Part shown: positions 1 through 5,022 of the stretch, one piece after another
How positions within the stretch are numbered: the stretch's first letter is position 1
Layout: every line of letters begins with the position of its first letter
Assembly (NCBI GenBank): GCA_030623425.1
Contig: JAUXMA010000111.1
Location: 1-6,006 of the forward strand
From: Rhodospirillaceae bacterium
GTDB taxonomy: Bacteria; Pseudomonadota; Alphaproteobacteria; Rhodospirillales; 2-02-FULL-58-16
Reading direction: 5' to 3'
Length of the DNA: 6,006 bases
Translations under genes and position numbers: made by a program
The notes under the pieces: generated by a model
What the model was told of the DNA's origin: nothing
The model's input: only the letters and a program-made list of their open reading frames with translations
Database searches by the model: none

Positions 1-3
1 AAC

Positions 4-36
4 CGGACAATGCCAAGGCCGTAAAATCGGACATTG
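4..36. repeat. Imperfect direct repeat CGGACAATG / CGGACATTG, possible IS-end remnant
   Basis: CGGACAATG at 4-12 and CGGACATTG at 28-36 differ at one base and are 24 bases apart, each preceded by an A-rich start (AAC, AAAT). Directly repeated CGGACA-type motifs preceded by A-runs resemble, from memory, the multiple terminal repeats of IS21-family elements. No transposase fragment is visible in the window, and the element, if real, would lie to the left. Family assignment is tentative. Confidence 0.25.
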
Positions 37-278
37 ACTGCTAATGGATAAGTGAGAAAAAACAAAGGACACGCTATTTGATGAGAGTGAATAATCATTC
101 GATAAGAAATTATGGGATAAGCCCCGGCGCTTAAACCTTAGGGATTAACCAAGCACAGCATAAATTCTGCCTAATCACGCTCTCAGTAACGAGCAGAAGT
201 AATTTTTAAATGTGCGTCGCAGCACAACTGCAGGATATAAAGTAATAAACTATTTATACTTAAAATTGTATCATGTAG

Positions 279-309
279 ATTGGGGTCAAGTCTTGAATGT
301 TGAATTTTC
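279..309. other. GGGGTCAAGTCTTGAAT-type motif, possible remnant next to a REP-associated transposase
   Basis: The stretch begins TTGGGGTCAAGTCTTGAAT and contains a short tandem repeat, TTGAATG/TTGAATT. Closely similar sequences are, as I recall them, common beside Y1-type (IS200-like or REP-associated) transposase genes in varied bacteria. No transposase open frame accompanies it here, so at most it is a solitary end or a degraded copy. It is seen only as a motif, and the assignment is from memory. Confidence 0.25.
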
Positions 310-416
310 TTCCCAAGCCCGAATGATTTCGCCGACGCCAACGGATGAATTAAAAGCCATGTAGGATGGAGAAAAAAATCCGCCGGCATCTTCGCCGTGG
401 AACACCGAATCGCCAC

Positions 417-437
417 CGCGGCCATGGCCGGTCCGCG
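417..437. other. GC-rich hairpin / palindrome upstream of queA
   Basis: CGCGG (417-421) can pair with CCGCG (433-437) around an 11-base loop. An alternative is the perfect 12-bp palindrome CGGCCATGGCCG at 419-430. It lies about 75 bases before the queA ATG, so it could fall in the 5' leader if transcription starts upstream. It is followed by ATTATTTG and not by a clean T-run, so it is a poor terminator. In GC-rich DNA such structures also arise by chance. Confidence 0.25.
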
Positions 438-512
438 ATTATTTGTCCTTTGCTCCTTGATTTTCGTTAAGGTGCCCACCTTCCCGGTCGCCGCTGTCCC
501 TTGGATCGGCCC

Positions 513-1571
513 ATGAAGGTGGACGCTTTCGATTTCGATCTGCCGCCCGAGTTCATCGCCCAAAGACCCGCCGTCCCCAGGGACGCGTCGCGTCTTCTCG
601 CCGTCGGCGAGGCCTTTCGCGACCTCGCCATCGGCGATCTGCCGGACCTGTTGCGGGCCGGCGACGTTCTCGTCTTCAACGACACCCGGGTGATCCCGGC
701 GCGCCTGGGCGGCAAGCGGGGCGCCGCCAAAATGGAGGTGACGCTCTTCAAGCCGGAACCACCCGAGCGCTGGCGGGCTTTCGCCCGGCCGGCGCGAAAA
801 CTCAAGGTTGGCGAGCGGATCGACTTCGCCGCTCCTGCCCTTGGCCTCGGTGATTTCTTCGCCACCGTCGAAGCCAAGGGCAGCGACGGCGAGGTGACGC
901 TCGCCTTCGACCGCGGCGGCGCCGATTTGCGGGCGGCGCTGGAGATTTTCGGGGCCATGGCGTTGCCGCCCTACATCAAGCGCAACAACTTAGCCGACGA
1001 CCGCGACCGGCGCGACTATCAGACCGTTTTCGCCGCCAAGCCGGGCGCCGTGGCGGCGCCGACGGCGGGATTGCATTTCACGCCCGAACTGATGGCGGCA
1101 CTCGACGCCAGGGGCATCAAGCGGACGACCATCACCCTGCACGTCGGCGCCGGAACCTTTTTGCCGGTCAGAGCCGAGGACACGGCGGACCACGAAATGC
1201 ACCCCGAATGGGGCGAAATCGGCGAAACGGCGGTGGCCGCCGTCAACGCCGCCGCCGGCGGCGGCGGACGCGTCGTCGCCGTCGGCTCGACGTCGCTGAG
1301 ACTTTTGGAGACGGCGGCCGGCGGCGGCGGGCGCTTATCCCCCTTCAGCGGCGAGACCGATATTTTCATTACTCCTGGATACCGCTTCAGGATCGTCGAT
1401 CTGCTGCTCACCAACTTCCATTTGCCGCGTTCGACCCTCTTCATGCTGGTCTGCGCCTTCGCCGGACTGGAAACCATGAAACGGGCCTACGAACACGCCA
1501 AGCGGGCCGGCTACCGGTTCTATTCCTACGGCGATAGTTGCCTGCTCGAACCAACGGAGGCGCATCGGTGA
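513..1571 (+). CDS. queA: S-adenosylmethionine:tRNA ribosyltransferase-isomerase QueA
   Basis: QueA transfers and isomerises the ribosyl part of S-adenosylmethionine onto preQ1 already in tRNA, making epoxyqueuosine at position 34; it is cytoplasmic. The 352-residue product is near the 356 of the E. coli enzyme and matches it end to end. Diagnostic blocks are NDTRVIPAR (56-64), [14 protein letters not shown] (176-189), TLHVGAGTF (208-216), TNFHLP (300-305) and RFYSYGD (335-341). I chose ATG 513 because it aligns with the family N-terminus ([11 protein letters not shown]); an in-frame TTG at 501 would add only four residues. Neither start has a good Shine-Dalgarno sequence. It is the first gene of the probable queA-tgt-queF operon, and its TGA overlaps the tgt GTG. 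An unusual point is that two loops contain the same AAGGGGR sequence (247-253 and 268-274), encoded by near-identical GGC-repeat DNA. The family assignment is firm and the exact start less so. Confidence 0.97.
   Translation: MKVDAFDFDLPPEFIAQRPAVPRDASRLLAVGEAFRDLAIGDLPDLLRAGDVLVFNDTRVIPARLGGKRGAAKMEVTLFKPEPPERWRAFARPARKLKVGERIDFAAPALGLGDFFATVEAKGSDGEVTLAFDRGGADLRAALEIFGAMALPPYIKRNNLADDRDRRDYQTVFAAKPGAVAAPTAGLHFTPELMAALDARGIKRTTITLHVGAGTFLPVRAEDTADHEMHPEWGEIGETAVAAVNAAAGGGGRVVAVGSTSLRLLETAAGGGGRLSPFSGETDIFITPGYRFRIVDLLLTNFHLPRSTLFMLVCAFAGLETMKRAYEHAKRAGYRFYSYGDSCLLEPTEAHR
1556..1560 (+). promoter_or_regulatory. Shine-Dalgarno GGAGG that fixes the tgt start
   Basis: GGAGG lies inside the last codons of queA, seven bases before the GTG at 1568. 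It supports GTG 1568 over the upstream in-frame TTG at 1538, which would add ten residues with no counterpart in the family. Confidence 0.8.
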
Positions 1572-2695
1572 GCGGCCTCCGCTTCGAACTTCTCGCCACC
1601 GACGGCGACGCCCGCCTGGGGCGGCTGCACACCGCGCATGGGTCCATCGACACGCCGGCCTTCATGCCGGTGGGCACGGCGGCGACGGTCAAGGCGATGG
1701 CGCCCGACGCGGTGGCGGCGACGGGAACGCGGATCATTCTCGCCAACACCTATCATTTGATGCTGCGCCCGGGCGCCGAGACAATCGAGGCGCTCGGCGG
1801 TTTGCACAAATTCATGAGCTGGCCGGGACCGATCCTTGCCGATTCCGGCGGCTTCCAGGTGATGTCCCTGGCCAAGCTCGGAAACATCGGCGAGGACGGC
1901 GTCGTCTTCCAGTCCCACATCGACGGCAGCCGCCACCAACTGACGGCGGAGAAATCCTTGCGAATTCAGCGCGCCCTCGGCGCCGACATCAGCATGGCCT
2001 TCGACGAATGCACCCCCTTCCCGGCGAAAAAAGACGACGCGGCCCGGTCCATGCGCTTGTCCATGCGTTGGGCCGAACGGTCGAAAGCGGCGTTCGAGGA
2101 ACGCCCGGGCTTCGGCCTTTTCGGCATCAATCAGGGCGGCGTTTACGAGGACTTGCGCGCCGAATCCGCCGATGCCTTGAAGGCCATCGGCTTCGACGGC
2201 TACGCCATCGGCGGCTTGGCCGTCGGCGAGGGCCAGGAAACCATGTTCGGGATCGTCGGCGCCAGCGCGCCGCTTTTCCCCGCCGGCCGCCCGCGCTATT
2301 TGATGGGAGTCGGCAAACCCGAGGATTTGGTCGGCGCCGTCGAGCGCGGTATCGACATGTTCGATTGCGTCATGCCGACCCGTTCCGGGCGCACCGGCCA
2401 GGCCTTTACCCGTTTCGGCCCCGTCAACCTGCGCAACGCGCGCCATGCCGCCGACCCCCGGCCCTTGGACGAGGCTTGCGCTTGCCCGGCCTGCCGAAAC
2501 CACGGCCGCGCCTATTTGAACCATCTCGTTCAGGCCAAGGAAATCCTCGCTTCGATGCTGCTGACCTGGCACAACCTGCATTACTATCAGGACCTGATGG
2601 CGGCCATGCGCCGGGCCATCGCCGAGCGAACCTTTGCCGCTTTCACCGCCGCTTTCGCCGAACAGCAGGCGGCGGGCGACATCGAGAAGACTTAA
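1568..2695 (+). CDS. tgt: Queuine/preQ1 tRNA-guanine transglycosylase Tgt (bacterial type)
   Basis: Tgt swaps guanine 34 for preQ1 in tRNAs with a GUN anticodon, through a covalent enzyme-RNA intermediate. With the GTG start the product has 375 residues, the same as E. coli Tgt. The TIM-barrel landmarks are complete: DSGGFQ (92-97) with the general-base Asp92, [18 protein letters not shown], and [11 protein letters not shown] with the expected nucleophile Asp266. The zinc site is Cys304, Cys306, Cys309 (CACPAC) and His335 (WHNLHYY). The start codon overlaps the queA stop (GTGA) and is served by a good Shine-Dalgarno, so the two are probably translated from one message. This pairing is usual, since QueA acts on the Tgt product. 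The bacterial signature, with queF next door, indicates preQ1 and not free queuine as substrate. No defects are seen. Confidence 0.98.
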   Translation: MSGLRFELLATDGDARLGRLHTAHGSIDTPAFMPVGTAATVKAMAPDAVAATGTRIILANTYHLMLRPGAETIEALGGLHKFMSWPGPILADSGGFQVMSLAKLGNIGEDGVVFQSHIDGSRHQLTAEKSLRIQRALGADISMAFDECTPFPAKKDDAARSMRLSMRWAERSKAAFEERPGFGLFGINQGGVYEDLRAESADALKAIGFDGYAIGGLAVGEGQETMFGIVGASAPLFPAGRPRYLMGVGKPEDLVGAVERGIDMFDCVMPTRSGRTGQAFTRFGPVNLRNARHAADPRPLDEACACPACRNHGRAYLNHLVQAKEILASMLLTWHNLHYYQDLMAAMRRAIAERTFAAFTAAFAEQQAAGDIEKT

Positions 2696-2706
2696 AAGGC
2701 GCCGGA

Positions 2707-3171
2707 ATGACGAAACCCGTTTACGAGACCCTGACCCAGTTGGGGGCCAAGGCCGAAATCCCGGCCTCTCCCGCCGACGCGGTGCTCGAGTGCGTGCCCG
2801 ACCCGCGGGCCGGCGCCGATTACATGGTCCGTTTCAGCTGCCCCGAGTTCACCACGCTTTGTCCGGTGACCGGCCAGCCGGACTTCGCCCACCTGGTCAT
2901 CGATTACGCGCCCGACGCATGGATCGTCGAGAGCAAGTCCTTGAAGTTATATTTGGCGTCGTTTCGCGATCACGGCGCCTTCCACGAGGACTGCACGGTG
3001 GCGATCGCCAAGAAAATCGAGGCGGCGGCGAAACCGAAATGGCTGCGCATCGGCGGCTACTGGTATCCGCGCGGCGGTATCCCCATCGATGTCTTCTACC
3101 AGACCGGCGAGCCGCCGAAGGGTTTGTGGATCCCCGACCAGGGGGTGGCGCCTTACAAGGGGCGGGGATAA
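2707..3171 (+). CDS. queF: NADPH-dependent preQ0 reductase QueF (single-domain type)
   Basis: QueF reduces the nitrile of 7-cyano-7-deazaguanine (preQ0) to the amine preQ1 with NADPH, supplying the base used by Tgt. The 154-residue protein is the short, unimodular T-fold form (as in Bacillus, about 165 residues), not the double-length E. coli form. Expected residues are present: Cys52 in [11 protein letters not shown], matching the cysteine that forms a thioimide with the substrate; Asp59, the proton donor; the QueF motif ESKSLKLY starting at Glu75; and FHE (92-94) for base recognition. These distinguish it from FolE, its relative in the T-fold superfamily. The ATG is 11 bases after the tgt stop, and AAAAGG (2694-2699) could be its ribosome site. 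Its stop is one base from the stop of the opposing queD, and no terminator hairpin is visible between them. Confidence 0.97.
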   Translation: MTKPVYETLTQLGAKAEIPASPADAVLECVPDPRAGADYMVRFSCPEFTTLCPVTGQPDFAHLVIDYAPDAWIVESKSLKLYLASFRDHGAFHEDCTVAIAKKIEAAAKPKWLRIGGYWYPRGGIPIDVFYQTGEPPKGLWIPDQGVAPYKGRG

Positions 3172-3172
3172 T

Positions 3173-3535
3173 TCACTCGTCCTCGCCCAGGTAAACGCAG
3201 CCGGCGGTGCAGGTCTCCCGCAACACCACCTTGCTCAAGCCCGGCAGGCGGGGCGCCAGCCGCCGCCAGATCCAGCGGGCGATGTTCTCGCTGGTCGGAT
3301 TTTCCAGTCCTTCGATCTCGTTCAGGTAGCGGTGGTCGAGGCGATCGTGAAGCGGCTGAAAGGCCGCCGTGATGACGGCGAAATCGGCGACCCAGCCGAA
3401 GCCGGGATCGAGCTCGCCGCCGACATGAATTTCGGCCACGAAGGAATGGCCGTGCAGGCGCCAACATTTGTGATCCTCGGGCAGTTTGGGCAGCCGGTGC
3501 GCCGCTTCGAAGGTGAATTCCTTGTAGATGTCCAT
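3173..3535 (-). CDS. queD: 6-carboxy-5,6,7,8-tetrahydropterin synthase QueD
   Basis: QueD turns 7,8-dihydroneopterin triphosphate into 6-carboxy-tetrahydropterin with loss of acetaldehyde and triphosphate, the first dedicated step of 7-deazaguanine synthesis. The 120-residue length fits the E. coli protein (about 121). Visible landmarks are the zinc ligands His13 (AAHRL), His28 and His30 (LHGH); the catalytic Cys24 in [11 protein letters not shown], which separates QueD from true 6-pyruvoyl-tetrahydropterin synthases; LDHRYLN with Asp67-His68; PTSEN (80-84); and Glu107 in LRET near the pterin site. It is the last gene of the queC-queE-queD unit, starting 10 bases after the queE stop, with only a weak purine-rich sequence (GAGAG) ahead of the ATG, which suggests coupled translation. 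Its 3' end faces queF. Confidence 0.97.
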   Translation of the reverse strand: MDIYKEFTFEAAHRLPKLPEDHKCWRLHGHSFVAEIHVGGELDPGFGWVADFAVITAAFQPLHDRLDHRYLNEIEGLENPTSENIARWIWRRLAPRLPGLSKVVLRETCTAGCVYLGEDE

Positions 3536-3545
3536 TTCCGGGCTC

Positions 3546-4178
3546 TCAAGGAATACCGAGAAATTTATGAATTTGCAGGCTCAAGCGCCATTGCGGATGG
3601 TCGAGGCAGTAACGCACCGCCAGCTCGGTGTTGCGGGCCCGCTCCGCGCCGTCCATCGGCTGCAGGAAGAAGTGCCGGAAATCGAGCCTTTCGAATTGTC
3701 CGGGATCGGCTCCTTCCTGAGGATAGACGAGCTTCAGCTCGTCGCCGCTGATCTGCGCCAGTTGGGCACCCGCCTTCGGGCTGACGCAGATCCAGTCGAC
3801 GCCCGCCGGCGCCGGCAGGGTGCCGTTGGTTTCGACGGCGACCTCGAAACCGGCGTCACCGAGCGCGGCGGCGGCGGCGGCGTCGAGTTGCAACAAGGGC
3901 TCGCCGCCGGTGCAGACGACCAGCGGAGATCCCCACGCCCCGGCCCATTTGGCCTTGGCGGCGGCGGCCAGCTCCCGGGCGCCGGCGAAGAAGCCGCCGC
4001 CGTCGCCGCCGGTGCCGAGAAAGTCGGTGTCGCAAAAGGCGCAAACGGCGGTGGCCCGCTCCTCTTCCAGGCCGGACCACAGGTTGCAGCCGGCAAACCG
4101 GCACAAGACGGCGGCGCGGCCGGCGTTGGCGCCCTCGCCCTGGAGGGTGAAGACGAGCTCCTTGACCGCGTAGGTCAT
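3546..4178 (-). CDS. queE: 7-carboxy-7-deazaguanine synthase QueE (radical SAM)
   Basis: QueE is a radical SAM enzyme that contracts the ring of 6-carboxy-tetrahydropterin to 7-carboxy-7-deazaguanine with loss of ammonia. The 210-residue protein has the expected N-terminal [12 protein letters not shown] block (9-20), then Cys31, Cys46 and Cys49. This is the CX14CX2C arrangement known from the Burkholderia enzyme, in place of the classical CX3CX2C. TGGEP (90-94) is the SAM-binding stretch, and the C-terminus (HKFLGIP) is typical. ATG 4178 is chosen because it overlaps the queC stop as ATGA and aligns with the family start; the open frame extends further upstream only as an out-of-frame shadow of queC. 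No clear Shine-Dalgarno is seen, so translation probably depends on coupling. A run of six alanines (about 100-105) comes from a GCC repeat. An iron-sulfur cluster is required. Confidence 0.97.
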   Translation of the reverse strand: MTYAVKELVFTLQGEGANAGRAAVLCRFAGCNLWSGLEEERATAVCAFCDTDFLGTGGDGGGFFAGARELAAAAKAKWAGAWGSPLVVCTGGEPLLQLDAAAAAALGDAGFEVAVETNGTLPAPAGVDWICVSPKAGAQLAQISGDELKLVYPQEGADPGQFERLDFRHFFLQPMDGAERARNTELAVRYCLDHPQWRLSLQIHKFLGIP

Positions 4179-4891
4179 CGTCCGCCGCCGCCGCCGGAGG
4201 AGGAGTAACAAAGAGGATCCGCCACGCCCGCCTCCCCGAACCCCTTCCGCCTCAGCAGGCAGGCGTCGCAGCGGCCGCAAGGGGCGCCGTCGGGACCGGG
4301 ATCGTAGCAGCTCACGGTCAATCCGTAATCGACGCCCAGATCCAGACCCTTGCGGATGATCTGCGCCTTGCTCAGCTCGATAATGGGACCGTGGATGGTG
4401 ATTTTCCGCTTTCCCTCGACGCCCGCCCTGGTCGCCAGATTGGCCATTACCTCGAAGGCGCGGATGTATTCGGGGCGGCAATCGGGATAGCCGCTGTAAT
4501 CGAGAGCGTTGACGCCGATGAAAATATCATGCGCCGCCTCGACTTCCGCGAACGCCAGGGCATGGGAAAGAAAGATGGTGTTGCGGGCCGGAACGTAAGT
4601 GACGGGGATGCCGCCGCCGATCTCGTCCGCCTTGCGGTCCTTCGGCACCTCGATATCGTCGGTCAGGGCCGAACCGCCGAAGGCGCGGAGGTCGATCTCG
4701 GCGATGACATGCTTTTCGACCGCCGCCGCCCGGGCGATCCGCCGCGCCGCCGCGATCTCCGCTTGATGGCGTTGGCCATAGCTGAAGGTCAAGGCGAGGA
4801 CGGCGAATCCCGCCTCCAAGGCGATGGCGAGGACGGTGGCGGAGTCCAAGCCGCCGCTCAACAACACCACCGCCTTGGGTTTTTCGCTCAT
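4175..4891 (-). CDS. queC: 7-cyano-7-deazaguanine (preQ0) synthase QueC
   Basis: QueC uses ATP and ammonia to convert 7-carboxy-7-deazaguanine to preQ0 by way of an amide. The 238-residue protein has the ATP-pyrophosphatase loop SGGLDS at 12-17, the SYGQRH block, [10 protein letters not shown] in the middle, and a C-terminal zinc site made by Cys195, Cys205, Cys208 and Cys211 (CGRCDAC). The length is close to the 231 of E. coli, the excess being mainly at the C-terminus, which ends in SSSGGGGGR encoded by GGC repeats. ATG 4891 is the only possible start, because an in-frame TAA lies at 4922-4924 with no alternative initiation codon between. Nothing like a Shine-Dalgarno precedes it. The ATG overlaps the stop of a 24-codon frame that does have a strong one, pointing to translational coupling. 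First recognised gene of the queC-queE-queD operon. Confidence 0.97.
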   Translation of the reverse strand: MSEKPKAVVLLSGGLDSATVLAIALEAGFAVLALTFSYGQRHQAEIAAARRIARAAAVEKHVIAEIDLRAFGGSALTDDIEVPKDRKADEIGGGIPVTYVPARNTIFLSHALAFAEVEAAHDIFIGVNALDYSGYPDCRPEYIRAFEVMANLATRAGVEGKRKITIHGPIIELSKAQIIRKGLDLGVDYGLTVSCYDPGPDGAPCGRCDACLLRRKGFGEAGVADPLCYSSSGGGGGR

Positions 4892-4962
4892 CGGCCCGGC
4901 GGCCGCGCCGCCGCGAGGGCTTTAAGGATCGTGTCGAGCCGCATTGCTATTGTCCGCTTCAT
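4888..4962 (-). CDS. Candidate 24-residue leader peptide / upstream ORF coupled to queC
   Basis: A 24-codon frame starts at ATG 4962 and ends in a TGA that overlaps the queC ATG as ATGA. Its start is preceded by GGGAGGA, the strongest Shine-Dalgarno in the window, with GGAGG six bases before the ATG, while queC itself has none. The peptide begins [13 protein letters not shown] and ends AAARPPGR; it is basic and partly amphipathic, and I recognise no family. A second in-frame ATG (MRLDT...) lies six codons in. It contains only one codon read by a Q-modified tRNA (an Asp GAC), so it does not look like a classic attenuator sensing Q. It could be a leader that brings ribosomes to queC, or the Shine-Dalgarno match could be chance. 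The function is unknown; the sequence shows only the coupling geometry. Confidence 0.45.
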   Translation of the reverse strand: MKRTIAMRLDTILKALAAARPPGR

Positions 4963-4967
4963 TGCCG

Positions 4968-4974
4968 TCCTCCC
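4968..4974 (-). promoter_or_regulatory. Strong Shine-Dalgarno ahead of the short frame upstream of queC
   Basis: On the - strand this reads GGGAGGA, with the core GGAGG at 4969-4973, six bases before the ATG at 4962. It is 77 bases from the queC ATG, too far to serve queC directly, so it argues that the short upstream frame is translated. Confidence 0.55.
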
Positions 4975-4985
4975 AAGGACTGGGG

Positions 4986-5000
4986 TAGATATCATATAGG
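4986..5000. promoter_or_regulatory. AT-rich divergent promoter candidate between queC and queG
   Basis: An AT-rich island in GC-rich surroundings holds -10-like hexamers on both strands that nearly coincide: TATCAT on the + strand (4990-4995) toward queG, and TATGAT on the - strand (from 4996 to 4991) toward queC. Each matches five of six consensus bases. No good -35 box is found at 16-18 bases on either strand, so the promoters would be weak, activator-dependent or use another sigma factor. Its position between divergent genes is the main support. Confidence 0.35.
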
Positions 5001-5013
5001 AAACAGGTCTGGC

Positions 5014-5019
5014 GAGGAG
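5014..5019 (+). promoter_or_regulatory. Shine-Dalgarno GAGGAG for queG
   Basis: GAGGAG ends three bases before ATG 5023, so the GAGG part is five bases away, a short but workable spacing. It supports this ATG as the queG start. Confidence 0.65.
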
Positions 5020-5022
5020 ACG

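Larger units (their letters stand above)
1..500. other. AT-rich non-coding left flank of the que cluster
   Basis: No convincing gene lies here. The only long open frame across it (183-563 on the - strand) shows no family motif, mixes AT-rich and GC-rich composition, and runs antisense into the queA start, so I treat it as chance. Composition is about 33% GC over 181-300 by hand count, then rises toward cluster-like GC from about 370. Small structures visible are a perfect 5-bp inverted repeat, TGTGC/GCACA (211-226), and an imperfect AT-rich inverted repeat at 240-261 (ATAAA/TTTAT around CTA). I see no tRNA, no CRISPR array and no preQ1 riboswitch consensus. The queA promoter should lie in this stretch, but no strong sigma-70 pair stands out. 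The weak candidates are TTGAAT (300-305) with AATGAT (322-327), and TTGTCC (443-448) with GTTAAG (466-471). Confidence 0.7.

Noticed and set aside
205..230. TGTGC/GCACA hairpin with T/A-rich flank as a terminator on the - strand
   Set aside because: The stem is only five pairs and the following TTTAAAAATT is not a clean T-run. There is no gene upstream of it on that strand to terminate.
417..450. Intrinsic terminator upstream of queA
   Set aside because: The 417-437 hairpin is GC-rich but has a short stem and large loop, and ATTATTTG after it is not a proper T-tract.
361..512. preQ1 riboswitch in the queA leader
   Set aside because: Q genes are often controlled this way in other bacteria, but I find no preQ1-I or preQ1-II consensus (C-rich loop, A-rich tail, pseudoknot) near the start. 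A covariance-model search would settle it.
501..512. TTG 501 as the queA start
   Set aside because: It adds only MDRP, has no better ribosome site, and the family alignment begins at the ATG at 513.
183..563. 126-codon open frame on the - strand across the left flank and queA start
   Set aside because: No motif or family resemblance, composition spans two unlike regions, and it is antisense to the conserved QueA N-terminus. It is best explained as chance.
4179..4481. 101-residue N-terminal extension of QueE in its open frame
   Set aside because: It lies entirely inside queC in another frame and is Arg/Gly-rich shadow sequence. The family start and the ATGA overlap place the queE start at 4178.
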